A stretch of DNA of 64,000 nucleotides. It comes from Streptomyces sp. AM 4-1-1. Lineage in GTDB: Bacteria; Actinomycetota; Actinomycetes; Streptomycetales; Streptomycetaceae. A model generated the notes under the pieces. That model did not search any database. It was not told where the DNA came from and worked only from the letters and a program-made list of their open reading frames with translations. Shown here in pieces: positions 1-8,942 of the stretch; the stretch's first letter is position 1, and the number at the start of each line of letters is the position of its first letter. Both the position numbers and the translations under genes were made by a program. The DNA lies in assembly GCF_029167625.1 (NCBI RefSeq), contig NZ_CP119145.1:62001-126000 (forward strand), written 5' to 3'.

Positions 1-2
1 CC

Positions 3-497
3 GCGGAGTCGTACTTCGCCGCGGACTCCGCTGCGGCGCTCGCGCAGTTGACGGCCGGCTCCGCTCCCGGCGGCCCCGACCCGCGTGCTCTGACCGCCGC
101 CGGCATGCTCGATGCTGCCGTCGCGCTGTTCGGCGACCCGGGCGAGGCGATGCGCTGGCTGATCGCACACGCCCGCAACGCCCCGTCCGCCCCGGCGCGC
201 CCCCTCTACGACCAGGCCGTCGCGCTGGCCAACCCGTATGACCAGCACCACCTGGCCGCTCAGCCCGCGGGCGCAGACGTCGCCGCGTCCTGGGCGCGGC
301 GCCGCCAGGCGCTGGCCGCCTACCGGCGCGTGCTCGATCGCGGGCGGGCCGGCCATGCGGCCGACCTGCTGCCCGAACTCCTGCACCTGCACCACGTCCG
401 CATGGCCGGGATCTCGTCGGACGGTGAGCGGACGTGCCTGCACCTGGCCCGTGCCGCGGCTTTGAGCTGGTCCGCGCGCGCGACTAAGGGAGCATGA
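3..497 (+). CDS. Lantibiotic dehydratase (LanB-like), C-terminal end only
   Basis: The reading frame is open from the left edge of the window, so this is the last ~164 residues of a larger protein. It begins with AESYFAADSAAALAQL and ends with LLHLHHVRMAGISSDGERTC followed by an Ala/Arg-rich tail. This HLHHxRxxGI...ER.CL.LAR pattern is how the C-terminal (glutamate-elimination / SpaB_C) part of actinobacterial LanB dehydratases ends. Such enzymes glutamylate and dehydrate Ser/Thr of a precursor peptide. The stop overlaps the next gene start by ATGA, so the two are translationally coupled. The LanC gene directly downstream supports the call. The N-terminal tRNA-Glu-dependent domain and any precursor peptide lie outside the window. 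Confidence 0.72.
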   Translation, partial: AESYFAADSAAALAQLTAGSAPGGPDPRALTAAGMLDAAVALFGDPGEAMRWLIAHARNAPSAPARPLYDQAVALANPYDQHHLAAQPAGADVAASWARRRQALAAYRRVLDRGRAGHAADLLPELLHLHHVRMAGISSDGERTCLHLARAAALSWSARATKGA

Positions 498-1735
498 CGG
501 TGGGAGACCCGATCGCGCTGACCGCCGCGGACTCCCTCGCCGAGGCGCTGTCCGATCCCGGTGCCGTCCGCGCCGCCGCGCCGGCGGGCGGGCGGGCCTG
601 GCCGCAGTCGCTGGCCGGGGGCGCCGCGGGCATCGCACTGCTCCATATCGAACGGGCCCGCTCCGGCCGGGGAGACTGGGCCACCGCGCGCGCCTGGCTG
701 TCGTGGGCCGCGTCGGACGACCTGACGGCCGCGGCCAACGCCGGCCTTTACATGGGCGCCCCGGCCCTGGCCTTCGCCACCCACGCCGCCGCCGGTTCCA
801 CCGGGAGATACCAGCGCACCCTTGCCGCGCTGGACGACGCCACCATCGCGGTCACCCGCAGACGTCTGGCGGCCGCCCACGCGGGCATCGACCGCGGCGA
901 CCGGCCCGAGATGAAGGAGTTCGACGCGATCCGCGGACTGACCGGGCTGGGCGCGCTCCACCTCCAACGCCATCCCGACCACCCGGTCACCGGCGAAGTC
1001 CTGAGCTACCTGGTGCGGCTGACCGAACCGCCGCTGCCCGCCCGCGACGACGGGCTTCCCGGGTGGTGGACGAACGTCTCGCCTAACGGCGAGCCGAGCC
1101 CGCACTACCCGGACGGGCACGGGAACTTCGGCCTGTCCCACGGGATCGGCGCCGCCCTGGCCCTGCTGTCCCTGGCCCTGCTGGGCCACCGGCCGGTACC
1201 CGGAGCGCACGAGGCCATCGCGCGCATCTGCGCGTGGAGCGACCAGTGGCGCCAGGACACCCCCGACGGCGCCTGGTGGCCAGGACTCATCACCGCTGAC
1301 CAGGTCCGCGCCGACGGCGTCGAGGCGTCGCTGCGTCCGCGGCCGTCGTGGTGCTACGGGATCGCCGGCACCGCCCGCGCCCAGCAACTGGCCGGCATGG
1401 CGCTCGGCGACACCGCGCGGCAGCAGAGCGCCGAGGACGCGATGCTCGCGGCTCTGCGCGATCCGGCCCAGGTGGAACTGCTCGACGGGATCGGGCTGTG
1501 CCACGGCTCCGCCGGTCTCCTGCAAGCCGCGTGGCGGATGGCCGCCGACGCCGAGAGCTCCCCCATCACCGACGAGCTGCCGTCGCTGGCAGCCCGGCTC
1601 GTCAGGCAGATATCAGACCCGGTGGCGGATCCCGAGCTTCTCGACGGCGCCGCCGGGGCCGCGCTCGCCATGCACACCACCGGCACCGGCACCGCCCCGG
1701 CGTCGGGCTGGGACGCCTTCCTCCTGCTGGCCTGA
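494..1735 (+). CDS. LanC-like lanthionine cyclase
   Basis: A 413-residue protein of normal LanC length. It shows the zinc-ligand signatures of the family: WCYGIAG with Cys near residue 287, and CHGSAG with Cys336-His337. It also has a NFGLSHGIG segment matching the conserved NxGxAHGI element. LanC enzymes close thioether rings between Cys and dehydroamino acids made by LanB. The ATG overlaps the preceding dehydratase stop (ATGA), and the next gene follows after 15 bases, so this is the middle of an operon. No truncation or frame break is visible, so it may still be functional although the rest of the locus is damaged. Confidence 0.88.
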   Translation: MTVGDPIALTAADSLAEALSDPGAVRAAAPAGGRAWPQSLAGGAAGIALLHIERARSGRGDWATARAWLSWAASDDLTAAANAGLYMGAPALAFATHAAAGSTGRYQRTLAALDDATIAVTRRRLAAAHAGIDRGDRPEMKEFDAIRGLTGLGALHLQRHPDHPVTGEVLSYLVRLTEPPLPARDDGLPGWWTNVSPNGEPSPHYPDGHGNFGLSHGIGAALALLSLALLGHRPVPGAHEAIARICAWSDQWRQDTPDGAWWPGLITADQVRADGVEASLRPRPSWCYGIAGTARAQQLAGMALGDTARQQSAEDAMLAALRDPAQVELLDGIGLCHGSAGLLQAAWRMAADAESSPITDELPSLAARLVRQISDPVADPELLDGAAGAALAMHTTGTGTAPASGWDAFLLLA

Positions 1736-1750
1736 TCACCGGAGGCACCT

Positions 1751-2626
1751 ATGGAATCCCACCCGTGGCGCCAGGTCCACGTCACCTTCCCCGACTGGGC
1801 CGAAGCCGAACGCACCGCCCTGGCCCGCCTCGTCCCGGTGCTGGTGGCGGCGGAGGACGAGAAGGTGATCAGTTCGTGGTTCTTCATCCGCAAATCGCCT
1901 TCCTGGCGCCTGCGTTACCTCCCCGGTGGCAACCCGAGCGAAGCCGATGCCTACATCACCGGGCACCTCGTGGACCTCGCCGGCGAGCACCACGTCGACA
2001 TCATCGCCGGCATCGTCTACGAACCCGAGACCCGTGCCTTCGGCGGCAGCGAGGGCATGGCGTCCGCACACCGCCTCTTCCACCTCGACAGCCGGAACCT
2101 GCTCGCCCACCTCGCCCGTACCAACGCGGCCTCGCCCGGGGGCGGTTACCGTCGTGAGCTGCCGGTCCTGCTGTGCACCGCCCTGCTGCGCGGCGCCGGA
2201 CTCGACTGGTACGAGCAGGGAGACGTCTGGGCCCAAGTCGCCGACCACCGCGACCGGCCCGACCACGTTCCCCCGAGCCGGCTGCCCCAGCTGGAGAACA
2301 ACCTCCGGCGGCTGATGAGCGCCGACATCGCGGGCCTCACGGCGGACGGAGCGAGCTTGGCGTTCGCCGCCGATTGGCTACGCGCCTACACCTCCGCCGG
2401 CCGGGAGCTGGCCGACCTTACGGCCACCGGACTGCTCCACCGGGGGCTGCGCGCCATCCTGGCGCACCACATCATCTTCGCCTGGAACCGGCACGGCCTG
2501 CCCCATCCCACCCAGGCCGCCCTGGCCCACACCGCCAGGACCGTCGTGTTCGGGCCCGATCCCACCACCCGACACCAGTCGACGCGGGGAGGCGAGCCAT
2601 GCAGCGGGACACCGGAGGACCACTGA
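1751..2626 (+). CDS. Thiopeptide-type bacteriocin biosynthesis protein (stand-alone SpaB_C-like)
   Basis: A 291-residue protein starting WRQVHVTFPDW and containing SSWFFIRKSPSWRLRY. This resembles the TIGR03891 family (thiopeptide-type bacteriocin biosynthesis domain), which is homologous to the elimination domain at the end of LanB. Stand-alone copies accompany LanB/LanC in actinobacterial lanthipeptide clusters, including FxLD-type ones. GGAGG sits five bases before the ATG. The 3' end overlaps the next gene by 28 bases. The C-terminus (ILAHHIIFAWNRHGL) parallels the LHHVRMAGI end of the upstream LanB fragment, so the locus encodes two related elimination domains. Which one acts on which residue cannot be told from sequence. 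Confidence 0.78.
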   Translation: MESHPWRQVHVTFPDWAEAERTALARLVPVLVAAEDEKVISSWFFIRKSPSWRLRYLPGGNPSEADAYITGHLVDLAGEHHVDIIAGIVYEPETRAFGGSEGMASAHRLFHLDSRNLLAHLARTNAASPGGGYRRELPVLLCTALLRGAGLDWYEQGDVWAQVADHRDRPDHVPPSRLPQLENNLRRLMSADIAGLTADGASLAFAADWLRAYTSAGRELADLTATGLLHRGLRAILAHHIIFAWNRHGLPHPTQAALAHTARTVVFGPDPTTRHQSTRGGEPCSGTPEDH

Positions 2627-3756
2627 CCGAGCGGATAAGGCCCGGATGGTTTCCGCTCCTCCCCCGATCACGCCCGCCGTGCCGGCCGATTCGGGACCGG
2701 GTCGGAGAACTGCGGGCCCTTCTCGCCCATCCGGACGACGCCGACCCGCATGACCGGATGGTGCGGTGCGCCGAGGTGTGCAACAAGGCGGCGCTGATCG
2801 CCTCCGACTGCGGCCTGCCCGATCTCGCGCTAACCCTGTGCTGGCGGCAGTACGACGTCTTCGACCACGCGCGACCGCTGCCGGCCACAGCTGCGACGCT
2901 CGCCCTGCAACCGCTGCTGAACCTGCCGCGCCAGATGATCCGCCAGGGTCAGGGCCATCAGGCCCACGCCCTGTTCGAAGAGCTCTACCAGGCAGCCCGG
3001 GACCGGACGGACGCGGTGATCGTCGGGCGGTCGGTCAACCTCCGGGATCTCATCAGCGCCTCGGACGACCACAAGACCATCTGCACCATGGTGTGGGCGG
3101 CGCTGCTGGCCGACGGCACCCGCGCCCTGGCCCTGGCCGGGCGCTGGCGCGAAGCCGCCGACCAAGCGGCAGCCCACCGGGGCGTCGGCACGCGGCTGCT
3201 CGACGGCCGGCAAGCCGCCGTCCTTGCGCTGGTTCAGGAAGGACAGGCCGACCACGCAGCCGTGCTGATCGAACAGAGCGCGGTCACTCAGCCCTGGGAA
3301 CAGGCCGTGCAGAGCCTGCTGCGCGTCCTGTGCCAACGGTCGGCCGGAGCCGACAGCGAACACGAGGTCACGGCGATGCTCACCGCGGCGCTCGCGCTGA
3401 CGGAGGTGCCCGACCCTTCCCTCACGGTCTTCCGCACCAGGGTCGGGATGACCGCGCTCGACCTCGCCGACGGCCACGCCGACCCGCAGCGGCAGCTGCT
3501 GGGCTCAGCACTCATCGAAGCCGCGCGCCAAGACGCCCACGCCGCTCGCGATGTCCTCGCCCATCCGCAGCTCGATCCCGTCATGACGGCAAGCCAGCGG
3601 CGCGATCTGAACGGGCTCGTTCACACTTCCGGACTCGGCATCGGGACGATCCACGACGCCCTGTACGACGACCTGATCGCGACCGTGGCATCGGCCGAAC
3701 AGCAGCTGCGCGAACTCGTGACCCGACGGCACGACACGGGAGTTGCCCTGAAGTGA
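2599..3756 (+). CDS. Helical protein of unknown function in the lanthipeptide operon
   Basis: 385 residues from an ATG at 2599, preceded by GGGGAGGCGAG. This start lies inside the previous gene (28-base overlap), which suggests coupled translation. I do not recognise a catalytic motif. The protein is rich in Ala, Leu, Gln and Arg with repeated helix-turn-helix-like segments (for example ALALAGRWREAADQAAAHRG), as in TPR-type repeat proteins. The N-terminal part has CNKAALIASDCGLPDLAL. A role as scaffold, regulator or substrate-handling partner of the RiPP enzymes is inferred from position only. Confidence 0.6.
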   Translation: MQRDTGGPLTERIRPGWFPLLPRSRPPCRPIRDRVGELRALLAHPDDADPHDRMVRCAEVCNKAALIASDCGLPDLALTLCWRQYDVFDHARPLPATAATLALQPLLNLPRQMIRQGQGHQAHALFEELYQAARDRTDAVIVGRSVNLRDLISASDDHKTICTMVWAALLADGTRALALAGRWREAADQAAAHRGVGTRLLDGRQAAVLALVQEGQADHAAVLIEQSAVTQPWEQAVQSLLRVLCQRSAGADSEHEVTAMLTAALALTEVPDPSLTVFRTRVGMTALDLADGHADPQRQLLGSALIEAARQDAHAARDVLAHPQLDPVMTASQRRDLNGLVHTSGLGIGTIHDALYDDLIATVASAEQQLRELVTRRHDTGVALK

Positions 3757-4139
3757 TGACGTCCGCCAGAACACGCACGCATACCGATCCCGGCGCCTCC
3801 AGGATTGCTGTACTGATCGCATCGAGGCGGACAACGTACGCGATCACCCGGAAGGGCCGTGCCTTCAGGCACATCCCGCTCCGGGCCCCCGCAACAAGGC
3901 GGCTGCCTCCGGTCGGCTTGGACACCGAAGCCCTGGACGGTTGCCGTTCGGCGGACCCGGGCGCAGGGCGGCCTGTACGCCCGGACCGAGGTGACGCTGA
4001 CCGGGCACGGTCTGATCACCGGCTCACGATCGACGAGGACGGAGGCCAATACGTGTACGCAGGGCGAGACGTTCTGGAACACGCCTGGCTGCTGCCGAAC
4101 CGAATGCGGAACGCGGTGCCGGTCGGAGGGCGGCCGTGA
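3757..4139 (+). pseudogene. Unidentified gene remnant before the transporter stub
   Basis: No intact frame covers this stretch. The last ~45 codons (from about 4005) read DEDGGQYVYAGRDVLEHAWL and end in a TGA overlapping the next start as GTGA. That is the coupling expected for a real gene end in this operon. Just upstream, a neighbouring frame reads GGLYARTEVTLTGHGLI, suggesting a frameshift near 4020. I cannot name the family. The 5' part seems lost. Confidence 0.35.
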
Positions 4140-4396
4140 CGGATACCGCGGCGCCGGGCGAGGCCGGGCAGACCGAGAGGGTGCCGCGTGCCCGAAGCGG
4201 CGACCTGCCGCTGCCGCCGGCATCCGCGCCGGCCGCTCCGGCTGAGGGGGATCTCGGGGAGGAGTTGGCGGACGCGTACTGGACGACCCATGACGGGGCC
4301 GCTGCCCGCACGAGCCTGTGGACCATCCTGGGCCGGCTGCCGTCGATCGGCCGCCGGGTGCTGGGCCTGGCCTGGCGGGCCGAGCCCTCAAAGCCC
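4136..4396 (+). pseudogene. ABC transporter, N-terminal stub
   Basis: A GTG at 4136 opens a frame reading ELADAYWTTHDGAAARTSLW then TILGRLPSIGRRVLGLAWRAEP. It then loses sense at about 4396. A basic/aromatic stretch of the type WxxLxRLPxxxRRVLxLAWRA just before the first membrane helix is typical of the N-terminus of fused membrane/ATPase ABC exporters in RiPP loci. No membrane helices or nucleotide-binding domain follow, so only the first ~85 residues survive. In the intact ancestor this was probably the peptide exporter. The family call rests on a short stretch. Confidence 0.4.
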
Positions 4397-4620
4397 GGAT
4401 GCCTGAAGGCTGGGAGCCCACGGAAGAACAGGTGGACATCGGGCTTGTCCACAGCGAAAAGGCCCTGCCCTTCACCATCAACGCCGCAGGCATTCTCGGC
4501 ATGCCGCAGTCCGTCGTCGCCTACAGCCGACCGGCTGCGCAGACCAAGTACTTCTTCACCGGAGGCTCCGCCTTCCGCGCGTTTCCCGGCCAGGGATACA
4601 TCGGACTGCGCGTGCGCTAG
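4396..4620 (+). pseudogene. Unidentified C-terminal protein fragment
   Basis: A frame with good coding character (MPEGWEPTEEQVDIGLVHSE, later KYFFTGGSAFRAFPGQGYIG, ending LRVR) finishes at 4620. It is out of frame with the transporter stub before it, so the two were joined by deletion. The INAAGILGMPQSVVAY segment looks like a folded enzyme or binding domain, but I cannot assign a family. An ATG at 4399 could start a 73-residue peptide but has no clear ribosome binding site. Confidence 0.35.
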
Positions 4621-4936
4621 TGATGTGTGCCTGCCGCGTCGGGCACACGAGCGCGCCTCCGCCTCACTGCCCGGTACGGGAGTCAGCAGAGTCTCTCCTC
4701 GCCGCCAGAACAGCGACAAGCACCGCAGCCCCCGGGGATGCCGAACCGGTAACCACGGTGCCCCTGACCGCCGGTTGCACGTCGGTGCCGGTGAGCGCCA
4801 GCGTGTCGTCGCTCCGTGCCCCACCATCTCCCGCTCAGCAGCAGAGGATGGGCACACCGTCAGCCACTGGAGAACGCTTATGAAATGCAGCGTCTACCAG
4901 GCGGGCGGAACCATCCCCTACTCGAGGAGCATCTCC

Positions 4937-5854
4937 ATGTCGCCCGCCCGATCGCAGTCCGCCGCCACCACGGCGGCGGCCGCCCCCGACCCCGGCCACC
5001 CCTTCCACATCACCAAGGAGGAGGAACGGCGGCTACGTCTCGCCGCGGCGGAGGTCGCTCCCTCGCTGGTGATCGGTCAGCCGACCGTGTTCGACGAGTA
5101 CGTCCGGCAGCTGATGGTCCCGCCCATGGTCATGGACCTGTTCCGCAAGGCTTCCAGCATCCAGCTGTCGGCGTGGGAGATCGAGGCGATGCGCAGGCAC
5201 CTCGCGCCGCCCGGACTGGGCGCGCTGCCCGAGCCCGGGCTGCTGCGCCGGATCATGATGGAGAAGGCCCGTCGGGACAAGACCCATCCGCCCTATATCC
5301 GGGTGGCGTGCACCGGCCGCGGCACCTGGGACCACTGGGCCACGGAGTTCAACTACGTGCCCGCCGACGACGAGCCCTCAGGCGACATCGGCTCCCCGGT
5401 CGTCCTGGAACTCTGGCCGGCCCAGCACTACTCGCCAATCCACTCGCACGGCAACACCACCGGGATCATCCACTGCCTCGCCGGGCGGCTCGACGTCATG
5501 GCCTACGACCACTTGGAGTGGGACGCAACCAAGCGCGGCCTGGTCACTCTCACACCCGGTCAGTGCGCCTGGCTCGACGGCGACACCTACGCCGTCCACA
5601 AGGTCTTCTGCCCGATGGACGGCGGTGGGGGCGCGACGGGGCCCGAGTTCATGAGTACCACCGGCGAGTTCGGTGCCAGCTTCCACGTCTACCTCAATGA
5701 GTGGGAGACAGCCCTGGACACCGACGGCACCCCCTCCCGCGACGAGTTCGAGTACATCGACGAGCTCAACAAGAAAAAGAAGAAATTCGCCACCTACTCC
5801 GACCTGTCCTGGAACGTCCTGCGTCGAGTCCTGACGCACACCGACCTCGACTGA
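4937..5854 (+). CDS. Cupin-fold protein, cysteine dioxygenase-like
   Basis: 305 residues from the ATG at 4937, which has GAGGAG seven bases upstream. A second in-frame ATG at 4880 is an alternative. The centre carries a cupin metal-binding motif, HYSPIHSHGNTTGIIHCLAG, with the His-x-His pair and the later His expected in cysteine-dioxygenase-type (RmlC-like) cupins. The preceding AGRGTW.HW and following LTPGQCAWLDGDTYAVHKV fit the second beta-barrel half. The N-terminal ~130 residues are helical and unassigned. Such proteins usually bind Fe(II) and oxidise thiols or small substrates. Proximity to lanthipeptide genes allows a tailoring role on Cys, but it lies behind degenerate sequence and may be unrelated. 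Confidence 0.62.
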   Translation: MSPARSQSAATTAAAAPDPGHPFHITKEEERRLRLAAAEVAPSLVIGQPTVFDEYVRQLMVPPMVMDLFRKASSIQLSAWEIEAMRRHLAPPGLGALPEPGLLRRIMMEKARRDKTHPPYIRVACTGRGTWDHWATEFNYVPADDEPSGDIGSPVVLELWPAQHYSPIHSHGNTTGIIHCLAGRLDVMAYDHLEWDATKRGLVTLTPGQCAWLDGDTYAVHKVFCPMDGGGGATGPEFMSTTGEFGASFHVYLNEWETALDTDGTPSRDEFEYIDELNKKKKKFATYSDLSWNVLRRVLTHTDLD

Positions 5855-6158
5855 AACCAGAGATCGGCCCGTCAGCGTGCTGCATACGTACAGCCGCGAC
5901 CGGTCGGCCCGGCGAGGGCTACGGCACACATGGCCCCAGTTCCCCCGAGGTCCAGAAAATCCGTGCGGTCTGCGCGACGAGGTTCGGGGCGCTGGTGGCG
6001 ATACACCCAGTCTTCCGAAGATCAGCCCCTAGCTCGACGCAGAAGGGCGGGCGGCGGGCAGGGCAGTGACCGGCTTGGCCTGCACCGGCGCTCGGCGACC
6101 CCCGGCGATCTGGCACCCGTCCCATCACCATGTTTCACCCGTTCGGCGGTTGGAAGCA
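5855..6158. other. Intergenic stretch without recognisable content
   Basis: Short frames on both strands show no family resemblance or ribosome binding sites. It ends exactly where the first IS630-type repeat starts. Confidence 0.5.
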
Positions 6159-6783
6159 GCTACTGAGATTGAACTCGTGAATTCGTAGGGGCTGGCGGGG
6201 GTGCTTGCCTGCGGTATCACGGGAGGATGAGGTATCCACAGGGTGGCGGGTTGACCGCTGAACGGCAGTGCAGGCGCGAGGAGTTACGGCTCCAGGCGGC
6301 TGAGCGGTTCGCTCGTGGCGAGGGCAGTACGAAGTACGGCGATCGCCAGGGATCTGCGGGTCAGTGTCCGATCGGTGCAGCGGTGGCGTCACACGTGGGC
6401 CGAGGGCGGCCCACGGTCCCTGCGGTCGCAGGGGCCCGCGTCGCTGCCGCGACTGAGTGAGAAGCAGATCGCTCAGCTGGAGTCCGAGCTGGCCAAAGGG
6501 CCGGCCGCGCACGGCTGGGAGGACCAGCGCTGGACTCTGAACCGCGTGAAGACGGTGATCGGACGGCGCTTCCACCTCACGTACACGATTCAGGGTGTCC
6601 GCAAGCTGTTGGTGCGTAACGGCTGGTCCTGCCAGGTCCCGGCCCGTCGTGCCATGGAGCGGGACGACGAGGCGATGGCCGGGTGGATCCAGGAGGTGTG
6701 GCCCCGCGCGGAAGGCTAGCGGCGGCCCGTGGAGCATGGCTGGTCTCCGAGGACGAAGCCGGCTTGACCCGGGCTGGTCCTCG
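6159..6783 (+). mobile_element. IS630-family insertion sequence remnant (copy 1)
   Basis: The element end begins with GCTACTGAGATTGAACTCG at 6159. A transposase frame starts at the ATG at 6227 (MRYPQGGGLTAERQCRREEL). It shifts frame near 6325 into ARDLRVSVRSVQRWRHTWAE, the winged-helix DNA-binding part of IS630-type transposases. After about 6715 another frame shows AWLVSEDEAGLTRAGP, matching the catalytic EDE(A/G)G region. The rest of the DDE domain and the right end are missing, so the element is dead. Positions 6159-6432 are repeated at 10050-10315. Confidence 0.72.
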
Positions 6784-7302
6784 GCTACGCGGCGAGCGCG
6801 CCCACCGACATCAGCGAAGGTGTGGCAACCCTCGGCGCCGCCCTACGGCGCCTGCCCTGAACAGGTCGATACACGGTCCAACGCCAGCATCGACCACCAC
6901 GAGGCCGCCGGAGTCAACCCCCGAAAAACTTCCGGAGCCGACCACTTAGTGCGATCGGATCATCACGGTGTGCTCGAACGGGCTAATCTCCCGTCGCGTT
7001 GAGGCCGTTGGCTTCAGGAAGGGGCAGCTGCGGCCCTGATGAAGTGAGCCAAGGACGGCCGCGGGATGGAAGGAACTGCCGCGAAGACGCCCTCCTTGAT
7101 CGGCGGACACGAGACCGTGGTGGAGTGATCCTTCCTCCCGGCCTTCTGCGTACCGCTCCCCCTGAACAGAGAGACGACGTCGTCGCTGATCTGCCGCATC
7201 GCGAGCCGCTACGGACTGAAAGCGACGGCGTTACGGTCCTGCTGGAAGTGGCGCAGCCACCAGCCTCGGCACGACGGAGGGGGCGCGCGGGCAGACGCCG
7301 AA
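6784..7302. other. Mosaic junk between element fragments
   Basis: No convincing coding frame is present. A minus-strand frame at 7014-7199 (61 codons, starting MRQISDDVVSLFRG) reads smoothly but has no ribosome binding site and no relative I recognise. Confidence 0.4.
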
Positions 7303-7513
7303 GTGTTGTTGAACACGGCGGGGCGGCAGCTCCTGGCAGGCCTGTGCGGCGTCGAGGAGGGTGTGCTGGCGCGGGCATTGCCGTCCTGGGTGCGGGAGGA
7401 TGCCCGGCTGCTGGCCGCGGATGCCGGGGAGCCGGTGGCGGCGTGGCGGATCGGTGGTGCGGTTGCCGGGCCGGTGGCGTTCGGCTGTCGTCTGTGCACG
7501 GCCCGGCGTACGG
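7303..7513 (+). pseudogene. TniQ-like protein fragment
   Basis: About 70 codons read LLAGLCGVEEGVLARALPSW ... AVAGPVAFGCRLCTARRTG. The GPVAxGCRxCTARRTG stretch with paired Cys resembles the zinc-finger region of TniQ-family proteins, which are transposition and target-selection partners. Sequence sense stops abruptly at about 7513, where an inverted, unrelated fragment begins. This is a truncated relic of a transposon-associated gene, and the assignment rests on one motif. Confidence 0.4.
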
Positions 7514-7519
7514 GGACGG

Positions 7520-7800
7520 CTGGGCGGGCGGTCCCGGGTGTCGTCCAGCGCCTGGACCAGGCCGCGCAGCGGCATGTGGCCGCCGGGCCGGTGCCAGACC
7601 GGCCCCTGGGGGCCGTGTGCGGCCAGGTCGTCCAGCGCGGCCACCAGCAGCGGCACGGCGCCGTGCCCGGTGTAAATCTCGAGGAAGCTGTGCTGCCAGT
7701 GCTCTGCGGTCAGGTTCAGGACGCGGTTGATGCGGTTGGCCAGCGCGGCGCGGCCGGCGCGGGGGTCCGATACAGGCCTTGGCCACGCTGCGCCGCCACA
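7520..7800 (-). pseudogene. Unidentified minus-strand protein fragment
   Basis: Read on the minus strand, about 75 codons are clearly coding in character: NRINRVLNLTAEHWQHSFLE, then LLVAALDDLAAHGPQGPVWH. No start, stop or full domain is present. It is fused tail-to-tail to the TniQ-like fragment, which marks a rearrangement junction near 7515. The family is not recognised. Confidence 0.4.
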
Positions 7801-8003
7801 TCACGGGTCCTGGCGGCTGTGACCGCCACGGTGTTCACCAGGCGGCGATGGGGGCCGTCTTCCCGGTTTGCGTTCTGCGGTTGCAGGGGCTGCACGTGCG
7901 TGCCTCACTGGAGATAACGCGCCTTCCGGTCGTCGTAGTTCGGATTGATTGGCGGAACCACGGCGCCAGTTACCTACACATGCTGCATCGAAGGAGCCAA
8001 TTT

Positions 8004-8873
8004 ATGGGTGAGGTACATTTCGGTGACATCACACTCGGAAGCTACAACTGCCTTCCGAAGAACAGTCAAATTGTTCCCTATCATGCGCCCGAAAAATTGA
8101 CCATGCTGGCCACGCCCCAAGTCGACTGGCTGTGGCCCTCTGGAGTGCGGACCGCCTTCGATCGAGAGGTGACTGCAAAGTCCATCTCCAGCACCATGCC
8201 GCTTGACGCTGCCCACAGCCGCTGGGAAGAAGAGACGAAAGGGCATTGGTTCGGGGATAATTACAATCGTGCGGACTTCAAGAAGGCTCATGAAAGTTGG
8301 AATGAATGGCCATTCCATCTCACAGACACACAGATATATTACAATTACGTTCAGCATTACGGATATCATTCGCAGCCGTGGGCACTATATCATGAGACTA
8401 CTTTCCTCGGGAGTCCGTCGGCCTTCGTTGGAGTCCTCGTCGGGGTAGCACCCCTGGTCTTCTGTACCAATCCGGTGCAGGGAAAGGCGACGAAGATTTA
8501 CACCGAAAGCAGTAGTTTTCGAGTGAGTAATAAAACTACGCAAGAAACGGAAATCGGTTTCACTATCCAGGCAGGAGCCAGCATCTCAGGATTCACACCA
8601 AAGCTGGCTCATACCTTCAAATGGTCGAAAACCACCACCCACACATCAGAGGTTAAGCATACGAGCGGAGAACAAACCACGGTTCAGCTCGATGAGGGAC
8701 AGTGGGGTCGGATGGAAGTGCGTGCCTGCGCCGGAGTCTATGACGGCTGGATCTGTTACAGGCGCCCGGAACAGGGCAAGCAGAGGTTCGCGGCCTACCC
8801 CATGCGTACCGCGCTACACGTGCCTGGATTCGCTTCCGCCGTTACGGAAAAAAAGGCAGTCGGCACAGTGTGA
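8004..8873 (+). CDS. Candidate beta-pore-forming toxin-like protein A
   Basis: 289 residues from an ATG with AAGGAG seven bases upstream. Base composition differs from the neighbours: positions 8281-8340 have 24 G+C out of 60. The N-terminal half (FGDITLGSYNCLPK, AFDRE, WNEWPF, SQPWALYHE) matches the next gene. The C-terminal half alternates polar and hydrophobic residues and is rich in Thr and Ser (ESSSFRVSNKTTQETEIGFT, KWSKTTTHTSEVKHTSGEQT), then MEVRACAGVYDGW. That pattern resembles the stem-loop region of aerolysin/ETX-MTX2-type beta-pore-forming proteins. There is no signal peptide. The fold assignment is an inference from pattern, not from a match I can name. Confidence 0.55.
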   Translation: MGEVHFGDITLGSYNCLPKNSQIVPYHAPEKLTMLATPQVDWLWPSGVRTAFDREVTAKSISSTMPLDAAHSRWEEETKGHWFGDNYNRADFKKAHESWNEWPFHLTDTQIYYNYVQHYGYHSQPWALYHETTFLGSPSAFVGVLVGVAPLVFCTNPVQGKATKIYTESSSFRVSNKTTQETEIGFTIQAGASISGFTPKLAHTFKWSKTTTHTSEVKHTSGEQTTVQLDEGQWGRMEVRACAGVYDGWICYRRPEQGKQRFAAYPMRTALHVPGFASAVTEKKAVGTV

Positions 8874-8942
8874 TTGGCTTCCTACGACCGGTGGCGCAGT
8901 TATTAGGTCAACGGCCTCGTTCGCTCAGAAAGGACGCTTCCC

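Noticed and set aside
320..1525. 401-codon open frame on the minus strand opposite LanC
   Set aside because: It is a high-G+C shadow of the LanC gene, with low-complexity Gly/Arg/Val sequence and no motif.
3757..4140. Search for an FxLD or other lanthipeptide precursor near the maturation genes
   Set aside because: No short ORF with an FxLD leader and a Cys/Ser/Thr-rich core was seen here or in 4620-4937 or 10316-11180.
7014..7199. 61-codon minus-strand ORF starting MRQISDDVV
   Set aside because: Smooth reading but no ribosome binding site, no relative recognised and located in rearranged debris.
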